Below are positions 8,108-17,045 of a DNA stretch of 64,000 nt, piece after piece. The notes under the pieces are model-generated. The model was not told where the DNA came from and did no database searches. It saw nothing but the letters and a program-made list of their open reading frames with translations. The translations under genes were made by a program, and so were the position numbers. The stretch comes from UBA5069 sp964560495 (GTDB taxonomy: Bacteria > Chloroflexota > Anaerolineae > Caldilineales > Caldilineaceae). Position 1 is the stretch's first letter; every line of letters starts with the position of its first letter. The stretch covers positions 51,574 through 115,573 of the forward strand of contig CAZLMM010000012.1 of the NCBI GenBank assembly GCA_964560495.1. The letters run 5' to 3'.

Positions 8108-9001
8108 TCAGCGTCTGTCGTCCATGCTTTCGAGCACAGGTTCATAACGACAGAGGCAGCCGCGCAACGAAGTGCACGCGCGTGGCGGCAGCTCGGGTGT
8201 GCGAGCGACGAGGAATTGTTTGCCAAGAAGTGGTTTGCACAGCGCGCAGGTGAACTCGTCATCGGGGCCGACGATCTCGATGCGCCGCACGTGGTCGCCG
8301 CCCTTGCAGCGCTGCCACGTCTCCTGATTGTCTACGTAGAGAGAAAGCTGATAAGCTCGCCAGTAGGCCGACTCGACGGCATCCATCTGGGAGGATGCAA
8401 ATTCCTGGGCCACATGGGGCGGCAGTTCGGATGGCGAGAGTCGCCAGGTAGCGCCCCACAGGTGCTGCTCCGCTGCATAGATTCTCAGCCATTCGGCCGT
8501 AGGTTGGCTGAGTTCAACGAGCAGCCAATGATCCATGAACAAGATGCGTCGCGTCAATGCGCTGTGGCTCAACTGTGGCTCTGGGCCAGTCCAGTCGGCC
8601 TTGCCCAAAGGCTGCCGGGCCTCGTAGGCGCGGCGAATGCTCAGGGCCTCGCCGGCGTCGCGCTCTTGCAGCGCCTTGCGCGCCAGCGGCAGAACGGCCG
8701 CTTTCTCGCGTTCAAGTCGCTCCCGATAGATTGCAATGAATGGGGCGGCGCTGGCAGTAGCCCGGTAGAGAGCGTCTGCAACTTCTAGCCAACCCTGACG
8801 ACTGAAGTCGCGCACCAGATCGTCATAGGGCTTGGGCAAAACGCGGCTCCATCGCTGACGTTCGCTGGGAGAATGCAGTGTTCGCCCTTCGGCAAACTCT
8901 CCCAGCAGGGCGATCTGTGCATATTCAGATTTCTCTGCGGAACGAGCGAGCTTCTCGCCATCGAGCTTGCCGCCGCTCAGGAGCCTGGTGAAGAATCCCA
9001 T
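8108..9001 (-). CDS. Unknown protein with Cys-rich C-terminal tail
   Basis: I do not recognise this 297-residue protein. It is mostly helical and charged, without a signal peptide or membrane segment. The last 50 residues hold four regularly placed cysteines after a conserved-looking lead: DDEFTCALCKPLLGKQF, then PPRACTSLRGCLCRYE. The CxxC plus C..CxC spacing with Pro and Gly suggests a zinc-binding unit, reminiscent of the Cys/His tail of phage head morphogenesis (Mu gpF/SPP1 gp7-like) domains. That comparison is by pattern only, and no other phage gene is nearby. It starts 46 bases downstream of the DinB gene on the same strand. Confidence 0.6.
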   Translation of the reverse strand: MGFFTRLLSGGKLDGEKLARSAEKSEYAQIALLGEFAEGRTLHSPSERQRWSRVLPKPYDDLVRDFSRQGWLEVADALYRATASAAPFIAIYRERLEREKAAVLPLARKALQERDAGEALSIRRAYEARQPLGKADWTGPEPQLSHSALTRRILFMDHWLLVELSQPTAEWLRIYAAEQHLWGATWRLSPSELPPHVAQEFASSQMDAVESAYWRAYQLSLYVDNQETWQRCKGGDHVRRIEIVGPDDEFTCALCKPLLGKQFLVARTPELPPRACTSLRGCLCRYEPVLESMDDRR

Positions 9002-9047
9002 AAGCTTGTAGATGTTGATGTTGAGACGATGGACCGGTTCGTTTGGC

Positions 9048-9542
9048 TCAGCCGGTCCTCTGGCCCACCCACGGAAACTCCAGGTTGGCCTGCGATCCCA
9101 GGCGCTCCATCAATTCTCCGGTGTGCTGCTGAATGTGACGGATCGTGTAGATCTGTAACTCGAACTTGCTAAAGGGCAACCAGTGAAAGCCAGATGGGCC
9201 ATCCAGATTCATCTTGGGAACACGCTTTTTCACCTCACCCTGGCAGAAGTCCATGTATTCCAGCAGGGTTGCTTTGTCATATGGCTCTGCCGGCGTCAAA
9301 GAATCGCCACTCTCCTGGCTTAAGGATTCGTATCCCGGGCGGTGTTTGGCCCACGGCGTGAAGGATTGTAGCGAATCTTGAAGATAAAGATGGGTGTAGA
9401 AGAGCGCGTGGTAGACGATGCGCCAGACTTGTGCTGAGTCGTTCGCGTTGTTCCACAGGCCGTCCGGGCAGGCAATGGTCGCCTGTCTGAGCATTTCGAG
9501 CGCGGCCTGGTATTGGGAAATAATGACTGTTGTGTGATTCAT
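9048..9542 (-). CDS. DinB-like four-helix-bundle protein
   Basis: The 164-residue product fits the DinB/YfiT superfamily. Long amphipathic helices carry three spaced histidine positions that could bind a metal: VYHALFYTH (near 44-52) and IRHIQQHTGEL (near 134-144). Members are often metal-dependent thiol S-transferases or proteins of unknown role. A TATAAT box (9554-9549 on this strand) ends only six bases before the ATG, which predicts a leaderless message. It leads a possible operon with the downstream Cys-rich unknown gene. Confidence 0.82.
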   Translation of the reverse strand: MNHTTVIISQYQAALEMLRQATIACPDGLWNNANDSAQVWRIVYHALFYTHLYLQDSLQSFTPWAKHRPGYESLSQESGDSLTPAEPYDKATLLEYMDFCQGEVKKRVPKMNLDGPSGFHWLPFSKFELQIYTIRHIQQHTGELMERLGSQANLEFPWVGQRTG

Positions 9543-9548
9543 AGCAGC

Positions 9549-9554
9549 ATTATA
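9549..9554 (-). promoter_or_regulatory. -10 box placing the DinB transcript start at the start codon
   Basis: TATAAT on the minus strand, six bases upstream of the ATG at 9542. No convincing -35 box is visible, so confidence is moderate. Confidence 0.45.
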
Positions 9555-9616
9555 ACATCAAAATGAGGAAATATCGCCAGTTGCGCAACTTGGCGGCGAA
9601 ATCTGCGTATAAATGC

Positions 9617-9648
9617 AGAGAGGGACGCCCTTACGAGCGTCCCTCTCT
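9617..9648. repeat. Hairpin, perfect 12 bp stem
   Basis: Arms 9617-9628 and 9637-9648 enclose an 8-base loop. No T-run follows, so it reads as an inverted repeat rather than a clear terminator. Confidence 0.6.
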
Positions 9649-9768
9649 ACACACAAAGGAGGAGGAAGAAACACAGATAGTATAACCTTTGTGGAGTCTT
9701 TGTTATGTAACGAACTCAACAATTGGCTGCTTTTGATCGCAGCTTTGTCATTGATGAATCGCCGACCA

Positions 9769-9983
9769 TCACGAATTACGAGTGACTCGTAACTCGTGAC
9801 GTATGAATTGTTTACCTGGCGAGCAGTAGGTGGAATACTCATGCCGGACATCTTCCAGGAAGCTCCCCAGCTTCCTGGAAGATTGTGGGCGAGCATGAGT
9901 CTGTAATCCAGAAATCAGTAGTCTTTGGAAAACATGGAGTCTGCACGCCCACGTGCGCCCCGCCTGCACATGGACGTGCAGAC
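9769..9983. repeat. Cluster of three palindromes in a non-coding stretch
   Basis: The gap 9543-10028 holds no convincing gene. Within it, 9769-9783 and 9785-9799 form a near-perfect 31 bp palindrome. Next, 9850-9864 and 9869-9883 form a perfect 15 bp stem with loop CCCC. Finally, 9939-9947 and 9975-9983 form a 9 bp stem around a longer loop. The middle hairpin recurs at 27101-27133. The pattern resembles REP/BIME-type repeat clusters. Confidence 0.7.
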
Positions 9984-10028
9984 CCGAAGATTTCAAGATT
10001 TGAGTGGTCAAAATAGTAGAATAGGTTG

Positions 10029-10448
10029 TCACATCTGATACTCTGCACGAAAATAGGGGAGGGGCGCAAGCGCCCCAATCAGGCACAGAAGAAAAATAAT
10101 GAGAAGGACGATCTGCCCGCCGAGTGAGAGAAGCGAGAGTTCTTCCAGGAGATAGGCCAACAGAAGAACCAGGGCGCACAATGTGTGGAACACAGTGCAC
10201 ACCACCAGCACGGGCAGATCAAAGACGCGTGCGCCAGCGCTGAGCACGAAGAACAGGCCAATGGAGATGAGCGCCACACCGGCCAGACGCAGCGGCCAAA
10301 GTGCGCCGCTTTCGTGCAGGCCAGCTTGCGCAAGAATTGTCTGCGGCAGGAGAGCCAACAGAACGCCAAAGGCCCAACCGACCACAATTCCGTTCATTCG
10401 CAACACATATCGAAGGCGACGATATGGATCGCCCAGTGAGTAGGCCAT
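10029..10448 (-). CDS. Small integral membrane protein of unknown function
   Basis: A product of 139 residues is obtained from the ATG at 10448 (MAYSLGDPYRR). It consists mainly of four hydrophobic helices: about 15-35, 45-65, 72-97 and 103-125, followed by a short tail. No catalytic motif is visible and I do not recognise the family. An upstream ATG at 10463 is possible but would extend into the divergent rhomboid frame. The two divergent genes share a CATG, so if both nearest ATGs are used the starts overlap by two bases. Confidence 0.6.
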   Translation of the reverse strand: MAYSLGDPYRRLRYVLRMNGIVVGWAFGVLLALLPQTILAQAGLHESGALWPLRLAGVALISIGLFFVLSAGARVFDLPVLVVCTVFHTLCALVLLLAYLLEELSLLSLGGQIVLLIIFLLCLIGALAPLPYFRAEYQM

Positions 10449-10578
10449 GAAACAAGACCTCAAGAATCAAACCAATTTCTGGCGCGCCATGGGCGCGCTT
10501 GTGCGCTTCTTCTATGTGCAGTTGCGCGATCGCCCGTTGGCGGTGCGCAACATTCCGCTGTTGAACAACCCCGCCATT

Positions 10579-11196
10579 ATGAACGATTACGCGCCGGTGA
10601 TCAAATCGGCTTTGTTGCGCCAGGCGCGTCTGTTATTGATCCTGATTGCGGTCGCCTGGGTCATCGAGCTGGTGGATTGGGTCTTGCCTTGGGGCGCGTT
10701 GGACTGGTATGGCATTCATCCTCGTTCCCTCATCGGCCTGCCAGGTATTGTGCTGGCGCCCTTTCTCCACGCGGGGTTCGGCCACCTCCTGGCCAACACC
10801 ATCCCCTTCTTCATCCTGGGCTGGCTGGTCATGGTGCGCGGGCGGCAGGATTTTTTTACGGTGATGCTCACTGCGCTGTTGGTGAGCGGGTTGGGCGTGT
10901 GGCTTTTGGGCGGGAGCAACACGGTGCACATCGGCGCCAGCGGCGTCGTTTTTGGCTTTTTGGGGTATCTCCTGGCGCGTGGCTACTTTGAACGCAGCCT
11001 GGCCGCGATTGCCCTGGCTGTAGCCGCCGTCTTCCTCTATGGCGGCATGATCTGGGGCGTCCTGCCGCTGCAAGATGGCGTGTCGTGGCTGGCTCACCTC
11101 TTTGGCCTCATTGGCGGGGTGGCGGCGGCCTATCTGTTGACGCGCCGCCCTCGTCCGATCACACAGCCGGCGACTCTGCGCAAGTATAGACCATGA
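10579..11196 (+). CDS. Rhomboid family intramembrane serine protease
   Basis: The 205-residue product from ATG 10579 (MNDYAPVIKS) fits a minimal six-helix rhomboid. A longer start at 10447 adds 44 residues with no family-like sequence. Visible features are HAGFGHLLANTIPFFILGW (the conserved His/Asn helix 2), HIGASGVVFGFLG with the catalytic Ser in GASG, and WLAHLFGLIGGVAAAYLL with the catalytic His. Rhomboids cut transmembrane segments of client proteins within the lipid bilayer. The client is unknown; the many secreted proteins with a common C-terminal motif in this window make an interesting but untested possibility. The end overlaps the end of the opposite-strand GNAT gene by 38 bases. Confidence 0.88.
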   Translation: MNDYAPVIKSALLRQARLLLILIAVAWVIELVDWVLPWGALDWYGIHPRSLIGLPGIVLAPFLHAGFGHLLANTIPFFILGWLVMVRGRQDFFTVMLTALLVSGLGVWLLGGSNTVHIGASGVVFGFLGYLLARGYFERSLAAIALAVAAVFLYGGMIWGVLPLQDGVSWLAHLFGLIGGVAAAYLLTRRPRPITQPATLRKYRP

Positions 11197-11662
11197 CGAC
11201 ATACGGGCAGCCATCTTCTTCGGGCGATGTAAATCGCTGCGTCACAGTGAAGCCCGCCTGCTCGAACAGCCGTTGGGACGCGCGGTTGAACTCCGCAATG
11301 GTGACGCGCAGGTAGGCGGGATGAGCGCGCACTTGGGCAAAGCGCAAAATGGCCTCCACAAAAGGCGCGCCCAGCCTTTGTCCCACCAGCTCCGGGCGCA
11401 GGGCCAGTCCCACATCCAGCGCATCGGGCAGGGAATAATCCCCGCCAGTCACCAGTGCATCTTCGCCAAAGCAGCAACAGCCCATCAAGCGACCGCTCGC
11501 ATCATAGACCGCGTGATAGTCATACTCCGGTTTGAGCAGCTCGGCCAGGTCTTCCTCGATTTCGCCGTCGCATGGGTTATAGACATCATAGGGCGGCGGC
11601 CAGCGCCATGTCAGGATTTCGCGCGCGGTTGCTTCGTCGATTGGGTAAAAGGCAAGATCCAC
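11159..11662 (-). CDS. GNAT family N-acetyltransferase
   Basis: The 167-residue product is a RimJ/RimL-like GNAT domain along its whole length. It has ATAREILTWRWPPPYDVYN near the N-terminus, the core strand MGCCCFGED, then VGLALRPELVGQRLGAPFVEAIL as the acetyl-CoA loop region, and FNRASQRLFEQAGFTVT, the typical C-terminal substrate helix. The acceptor is unknown. It overlaps the rhomboid gene tail to tail and is followed on the same strand, 14 bases away, by nothing co-directional except the large secreted gene whose end lies upstream. Confidence 0.85.
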   Translation of the reverse strand: MDLAFYPIDEATAREILTWRWPPPYDVYNPCDGEIEEDLAELLKPEYDYHAVYDASGRLMGCCCFGEDALVTGGDYSLPDALDVGLALRPELVGQRLGAPFVEAILRFAQVRAHPAYLRVTIAEFNRASQRLFEQAGFTVTQRFTSPEEDGCPYVVMVYTCAESPAV

Positions 11663-11676
11663 ATCGCCTCTTTCGT

Positions 11677-13836
11677 CTAGCGCGCTACGAGCGGCAGGTA
11701 CATGCGCACTGGCGCTTGCGGTTCGTTTTCCACATCGAGCGCAGTGGGAGCGCCGCCGATGATCTGGTCGATGTTGGGGGTGATTGCGCCTTCTTCGACG
11801 ATGACGCGGTCTGCCTGGTAGAAATCCAGGCGCTGATGGTAGAAATAGGGTCCGTAGGGATGGGTTGGATCATAGAAACTCACCACATACCTTCCGGGGC
11901 GCACACTGTTGAAGGTGTAGGCGCCGTTGACGTCGGTAGTTGTGTAGGTCACGACATCTGATTGGTAGTAGCCATCGGGCATAAGCGTCACGTTGACATT
12001 GGGCGCGCCGAGACCGTCGGTGTAGACCGCGCGCCCGCTGACGCCGCCCACTTTGAGCAGCGAGGCGTTGACCTGCGTCAACGGCGCTGCACCGGTTGGG
12101 TATAAAATGGCCGCGCTATAACTGGCCAACGCACCGCTGTAAAACTCGTTGGCATAGACACTCGCCGGGTCGTAGAAACGGATCGTGTAGGCGCCATCCA
12201 GCAACCCGCCGATGGAGTAGCGACCGTCGGCATCCGTGGCCGTGTAATAGAAGGGCTTGGAGTCAAAGTTGTTACGAAAGATCTCCACCTGAATGCTCGA
12301 GATCGGCTGCGCCTTGCTGTCGGTCACGCGCCCGGCAATGAGCGCCTCGAACGCGCCCTGGCCAAGATCGATGTCGATGTTGGGGATCGTCACCGCGCCG
12401 CTGACGGTGATTGGCGTGGCGGCGTCGGAGCCTTCCGTGCGATAGGATCCGTCAAAATACTGCCCAGAGTCAGCCAGATAGGCGCTGGCGTGGACAACAT
12501 AGACGCCTGTTGGCAAGCCTCCAATGCGATAATTGCCCATGCTGTCGCTTTCTCCCGAATACACGCGGCCACCGCCGCCGCCACCGCTGCTTGAGCGGAC
12601 ATGCCGGCTTGCCGAACTACCTTCCACAGTTGCTGCATACACATAGACGCTGCCAGATCCCCCAATTCCTTCGCCCAGAATGGTGATGTGGCCGCTGATA
12701 ACTCCCCCCGGCGTCAGGCTGACGTCGACGCCTGTGCGCTGCTCGAAGCGCGCCACAGTAATGGGCGTCGCCGCCTCGATGCTCGTAACATCGTCGAAAA
12801 ACTCCTCGATGTGACCGGATTGACGATCGACAAAACGCAGCTTGTAACTATCGGGAATCAGCTGGGCAAAGGTATATTGTCCGCTGGCATTGGTCTGGGT
12901 GGAGCGATGGTAGGTCCAGTAGCTGGGATTGGGAAAGTACGATTCGCTACGTAACAACTCCACAGTGACGGTGGGCAACGCACTGCCGTTCAGTGAGGTT
13001 ACACGGCCGCTGATGGAGGCCAGGTCTGCATCGCCGCCCATGACGATGTCGATGTCTGGCGTGATGCTCCCACCCACCACGGCGACATCATTGGCGTATT
13101 GGATGCCGGCCGCCACGTTGTCATAGCAGTGATAGAGAAACAGATAGCCCCCAGAGTAATAGTCATACGCGCAGATCTTGTAGACGCCGGGCGCGAGGCC
13201 TTTTAGAATGTAGTTGACAGTGGGCGTCACAGGCGTCAAAGTGAAGTAGGTATAGGCCACTGTCTCCCAGTTCGGCGCCACCCCCTTGAGCGCGAAAAGC
13301 GATACATATTGACTCTGTTGACCGACGTTCACGCCTGTCACCGTTCCGCCGATGCTTCCTGCAAGCGGCAGGGTGACATCGACATTGGTCACATCGACGC
13401 CGGCCACTGGAATATCCTGCGCCCCGCTGAGCGAAGACGCAGTCGGGTAGTAGATGCTGCCAAGCTGCTGTGCGGGATCGCTGAAATACAAGCGATAGAT
13501 GCCTGTGCTCAGCAAGCCGAAGCGGTAAGAGCCGTTATCGGCGGTGTTCGTCCAACGCAACGGATAGAATTGACCGTAGGAATCGCGGCGAAAAAGCATG
13601 ACTTGAATCTTGGCCGCCGGCGCGTTGTTGGCAGTGCGCGCCACGCCGCTGATGCTGCCCGGCGCGTCGGGGACGACGCCGCTTTCCTCTGCCTGCACGC
13701 TAATTGCGCGACCGGCCAGCAGCCCGGCGGTCAACAAAAGACACATAACGAATAACGGCGCGCTCACGCGCAGCCAGAATGACCAACTGGAACGAGAAGC
13801 CTTTTCCTGCATGGGGTGCGATGCTGAATGCATCAT
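11677..13836 (-). CDS. Secreted multi-repeat protein with carboxypeptidase-regulatory-like domains
   Basis: The start at 13836 follows AAGGAGGAGAAT, so the further open frame to 13959 is not used. The 719-residue product has a signal peptide (hydrophobic stretch near 20-40, cleavage near SVQAEE) and about six beta-sandwich repeats, each with a GxxxG.V / YxxxxLPPGxY-like pattern such as NGSYRFGLLSTGIYRL, SGQYTFAQLIPDSYKL and DGRYSIGGLLDGAYTI. These resemble CarboxypepD_reg/SdrD B-like domains, which act as extracellular spacers or binding modules. No enzyme domain is visible. The chain ends in MYLPLVAR, one of five FLP/YLP-type C-termini in this window. Confidence 0.82.
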   Translation of the reverse strand: MMHSASHPMQEKASRSSWSFWLRVSAPLFVMCLLLTAGLLAGRAISVQAEESGVVPDAPGSISGVARTANNAPAAKIQVMLFRRDSYGQFYPLRWTNTADNGSYRFGLLSTGIYRLYFSDPAQQLGSIYYPTASSLSGAQDIPVAGVDVTNVDVTLPLAGSIGGTVTGVNVGQQSQYVSLFALKGVAPNWETVAYTYFTLTPVTPTVNYILKGLAPGVYKICAYDYYSGGYLFLYHCYDNVAAGIQYANDVAVVGGSITPDIDIVMGGDADLASISGRVTSLNGSALPTVTVELLRSESYFPNPSYWTYHRSTQTNASGQYTFAQLIPDSYKLRFVDRQSGHIEEFFDDVTSIEAATPITVARFEQRTGVDVSLTPGGVISGHITILGEGIGGSGSVYVYAATVEGSSASRHVRSSSGGGGGGRVYSGESDSMGNYRIGGLPTGVYVVHASAYLADSGQYFDGSYRTEGSDAATPITVSGAVTIPNIDIDLGQGAFEALIAGRVTDSKAQPISSIQVEIFRNNFDSKPFYYTATDADGRYSIGGLLDGAYTIRFYDPASVYANEFYSGALASYSAAILYPTGAAPLTQVNASLLKVGGVSGRAVYTDGLGAPNVNVTLMPDGYYQSDVVTYTTTDVNGAYTFNSVRPGRYVVSFYDPTHPYGPYFYHQRLDFYQADRVIVEEGAITPNIDQIIGGAPTALDVENEPQAPVRMYLPLVAR

Positions 13837-13998
13837 ATTCTCCTCCTTGGAGAGATCGAGTGAATGAGATGAAGCTGTGGAATGCAGACCGGTCTGCGCT
13901 TCCACTGTATAGCGGGCCAGGTTGCACATCAAGCGCCACAAGTGTATCAAACGCTGCAACAGTGAACGGCTTGCTCCGGCTTCATGCTCCTCGTCTGT

Positions 13999-14952
13999 CT
14001 ATTCGTCTGCCGCGGGCAATGCTGCTTGCCGCCGGCTTCGGCGACGGCGCACGATGGCGCGCACGACCAGGAAGAGCAGCACGAAGGGCAGAAAGATGAT
14101 GACCAGAATGGGCAACACATAGAGCGCCATCCAGATCGCCACCGAACCGAGCCATTGGAGCGCAGCGACCAGCGCGCGCAGCGCCTCGCGCACGATGACG
14201 CCTGGCCGCCAGCCCTGCTCCACCACCGGCTGGCTCAGCGCGTCGGGGCGCAACGTGACGTCGATGGTGGAGAGACCGATGAGATTGTCGAGCAGATTCT
14301 TGCGCCCGCGTGTCTGCTCGATCTGCCCTCGGATCTCCATGAGCCGCCCATGCACTGCCAGGATGTCTTCGGGTGTGGAATCCGGTCTGGCGCGCACCTC
14401 GGCCAACATCTCGCGCAGCTCGTTCTCGGTGGCCTCCAGGTTGCGCAGTTGTGCATCCAGGTCTGTGTACTGGTCGGTCACATCTTCACGGTTGAGGGTG
14501 CGCGTCTGCACCGAAACCGCCAGGGCCTCCAGTTGGGTCATGGCTTCTTCCAGCCGATCCGCCGGCACGCGCAAGGTCAGCGTGCCTTGCAATAGTTCAG
14601 AGTCGCCATAGCTACTCTTGTAGAGATTGGCGTTGGAAATGTAGCCGCCCAGTTCCGCCATGAGGCTGGTGATGGCGTCCACTACACTCTGGGTGTCGCT
14701 CACCACCAGATCCAAGGTGGCGCGGGCGACGATCTTGCGTTGGGCTGATGCTTCTGGCGCAACGCTTCCCTCCTGCGCGACCTGCGCTCTCATGGCGGCG
14801 CTCTCTCCGCCGGGCGCAGCGAACGGAGCGTTCAATCCAAATCCATCGGGCGCCGACGCAGCGCTGCACCCGGCCAGGACACACCCTGCGAGGAAAAGAG
14901 CGATCACGATCATCCTGGTGAGCAGCACTTGCGATGTGCGATTGCGGTTCAT
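13999..14952 (-). CDS. DUF4349 lipoprotein
   Basis: The 317-residue product has a signal sequence ending in a lipobox (VLAGC, Cys28), so it should be lipid-anchored. A DUF4349 domain spans about 70-290: RKIVARATLDLVVSD, GGYISNANLY, LTLRVPADRLEEAM, then a coiled coil around 165-215 (LDAQLRNLEATENELREML) and a C-terminal transmembrane helix near 270-295. A basic tail (RRRRSRRQ) on the cytoplasmic side follows. The role of DUF4349 is unknown; it occurs widely as an envelope protein. It is 162 bases upstream of the large secreted repeat gene on the same strand. Confidence 0.85.
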   Translation of the reverse strand: MNRNRTSQVLLTRMIVIALFLAGCVLAGCSAASAPDGFGLNAPFAAPGGESAAMRAQVAQEGSVAPEASAQRKIVARATLDLVVSDTQSVVDAITSLMAELGGYISNANLYKSSYGDSELLQGTLTLRVPADRLEEAMTQLEALAVSVQTRTLNREDVTDQYTDLDAQLRNLEATENELREMLAEVRARPDSTPEDILAVHGRLMEIRGQIEQTRGRKNLLDNLIGLSTIDVTLRPDALSQPVVEQGWRPGVIVREALRALVAALQWLGSVAIWMALYVLPILVIIFLPFVLLFLVVRAIVRRRRSRRQAALPAADE

Positions 14953-15213
14953 AGCGTCTCCTGAAAAGCTGGCGTCGAGTTGTCTTTACGGATGGATGCT
15001 TCCACCAGTGACGGGACAGGCTGGCCGCATGTTCCCACAGGATGGACATGCGCAACAGCCTCAGAACGAGTGCGATCATTACTGGTATGGTGACATGCTC
15101 CTTCATGCTATACTACCATTCAGTCGTCGTCTATTCTGCTCTCAGCCTGTTGCGCATGGCGGTTGCGCAGGCTGCACTGTCGATTCAGTGACTTGCCGCT
15201 CCAGGAGGAAAGT

Positions 15214-15687
15214 ATGCACCGCATTCCAGTCAAACAGATCATGACTGAGGTAGTGATCACGATTCATCCCGAAGAATTGGTGGCGGACGCTGCGCAGCTC
15301 CTGGAGGAGTTCGATCTGCGCCGCCTGCCCGTTGTGGACGACGACGACTGTCTGGTGGGTATCGTCACCGATTCCGACATCCTTCAGGCAGAGGCGGCAG
15401 GCAGCGCGCTGCGCGCTTATGAGCGGGCCGCTGAAGCTGCATGGCTCACTGTGGCGGACATCATGACGCGCGAAGTGGTCACGATTGACATCGGGGCGAC
15501 GGTCGGCCAGCTTGCCACCAAGATGATTGACCATAAGGTGGGTGGGGTGCCAGTGATCGAGAGCGACCCGGCGTTTCCCAAGCGCCGACGCCTGGTTGGC
15601 ATTGTCACCGAGACCGACATCTTTCGGATGATCGCCGATGCCTGGGCGCGGGAACTGGAGCGTAGGCAGGAAAGCGCACTCGCCTGA
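15214..15687 (+). CDS. Two-CBS-domain protein
   Basis: The ATG at 15214 follows CAGGAGGAAAGT. The 157-residue product is a tandem CBS (Bateman) module. CBS1 is IMTEVVITIHPEELVADAAQLLEEFDLRRLPVVDD followed by LVGIVTDSDIL; CBS2 is IMTREVVTIDIGATV, then GGVPVIE and LVGIVTETDIF (cited as short motifs; positions about 8-65 and 82-145). Such modules bind adenosine nucleotides and act as energy sensors. No partner enzyme domain is attached and the neighbour is a convergent cysteine desulfurase, so the client is unknown. Confidence 0.88.
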   Translation: MHRIPVKQIMTEVVITIHPEELVADAAQLLEEFDLRRLPVVDDDDCLVGIVTDSDILQAEAAGSALRAYERAAEAAWLTVADIMTREVVTIDIGATVGQLATKMIDHKVGGVPVIESDPAFPKRRRLVGIVTETDIFRMIADAWARELERRQESALA

Positions 15688-15708
15688 TTTATCACCGAAA
15701 TTCGATTC

Positions 15709-16884
15709 TCATGACTGGCGAATACGACCCACCACGCGCGCCAGGGTCTCAATGGCGTAGTCCACATCCTCCGGCGTGTTGCTGCGACCCAGGCTGAGGC
15801 GCAGCCCACTGGCCCACTCTTCCGGCGCAACGCCGATGGCCTGCAACACATGGCTGGGCCGTTGCGAAGCGTTCATGCACGCGCTGCCGCTGCTGGCGGC
15901 AATCCCAGCCAAGTCAAGGCCGATGAGGACGCCCTCGGCTTCCACCCCAGCGATGACAAAACTTGCGTGGTGATCGAGGCGTGGGGCAGCCGGCCCGGTG
16001 AGTCGGCTGCCGTCGACGGTTTCCAGCACGCCGCCGATGAGCCGATCGCGCAGGATGCGCAAGCGGGCGTTCTCGACTGTGCGGTCGGTCTCGGCAAGGG
16101 CAAGGGCGCGCGCCATTCCTACAATCAACGGAACGTTCTCTGTGCCAGCGCGCTTTCCCCCCTCATGGCTTCCGCCCGTGAGCATGGGCCAGAAAGGCGC
16201 GCCGCCGCGCAGATAGAGAAAGCCCACCCCTTTGGGGCCATAGAACTTATGCGCGCTGGCGCTCAGGGCATCCACCTGCAAGGCTGCCACATCCAGGGGA
16301 AGGCGGCCTGCGGCCTGCACTGCATCCGTGTGCAGGGGAACGCTCAGGGAACGGCAGAGCGCGCCCATCTCGGCGATGGGTTGCACCGTTCCAATTTCAT
16401 TGTTGGCAAACATGACGCTGACCAATGCCACATCTTTGCCATCACCCAGCGCTGCTTGCAGCTCGTCAACGCTCGTCAGTCCCTCCGTGTCCACCGGCAA
16501 CAGCGTCAAACGAAAGCCGTAATGGTCGCGCAGATCCTCTGCTGTGGCCAGCACGGCTTTGTGTTCCACCGGCGTCGTGATGATGCGGTCTGCGCCGCTG
16601 GCGGCTCGCCGCGCCAGGGCGATGCCGCGCACGGCGGCGTTGTCACTCTCGCTGCCGCAGCCGGTGAAGATGATCTCGTTGGGGCGGGCCGAGATCAGGT
16701 CGGCGATGGTGCGCCGGGCCTCGGCCAAGGCTGCCGCCGCCCGGCGGCCTGCGTTGTGAATGCTCGATGGATTGCCGTAGAACTCACAGAAATAAGGCTG
16801 CATGGCGTCGAAGACCGCCGGCAAGACTGGCGTCGTTGCCGAATGATCCATGTAGATGAGCTGGCGTGAAGATGCGGCGGACAT
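15709..16884 (-). CDS. Cysteine desulfurase (NifS/IscS family)
   Basis: The 391-residue length is typical of NifS/IscS. It uses PLP to take sulfur from cysteine for Fe-S cluster and thio-cofactor synthesis. Motifs are YMDHSATTPV at the start, FTGCGSESDNAA, TPVEHKAVL, HTDAVQAAG, the PLP lysine in SASAHKFYGPKGVG, and the persulfide-forming Cys in SSGSACMNASQ. The short active-site loop before this Cys indicates the NifS-like group I fold. A SufE homologue lies about 13 kb away and could be its partner, although the two are not in one operon. It is divergent from the pyrophosphatase gene. Confidence 0.93.
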   Translation of the reverse strand: MSAASSRQLIYMDHSATTPVLPAVFDAMQPYFCEFYGNPSSIHNAGRRAAAALAEARRTIADLISARPNEIIFTGCGSESDNAAVRGIALARRAASGADRIITTPVEHKAVLATAEDLRDHYGFRLTLLPVDTEGLTSVDELQAALGDGKDVALVSVMFANNEIGTVQPIAEMGALCRSLSVPLHTDAVQAAGRLPLDVAALQVDALSASAHKFYGPKGVGFLYLRGGAPFWPMLTGGSHEGGKRAGTENVPLIVGMARALALAETDRTVENARLRILRDRLIGGVLETVDGSRLTGPAAPRLDHHASFVIAGVEAEGVLIGLDLAGIAASSGSACMNASQRPSHVLQAIGVAPEEWASGLRLSLGRSNTPEDVDYAIETLARVVGRIRQS

Positions 16885-17015
16885 GGCAAGGCTCTTTTGG
16901 GTGCAACCATCAATTCAGAACACAACGATCAGGTTCTCGTGTGATTCTATCACTGGCGTGCGGGCGAATCAAGGCGCTATGTTGCTGTGTTGCTGTGATT
17001 CTGCGGCCAAATGAC

Positions 17016-17045
17016 TTGACTTGCCTTCACGATTCAATTTACAAT
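17016..17045 (+). promoter_or_regulatory. Promoter for the membrane pyrophosphatase gene
   Basis: TTGACT (17016-17021) and TACAAT (17040-17045) are 18 bases apart. The implied leader before the TTG start at 17142 is about 90 bases. Confidence 0.6.

Noticed and set aside
9558..9896. Open frame in the palindrome-rich gap
   Set aside because: It runs through inverted repeats, has no ribosome site and no protein-like pattern.
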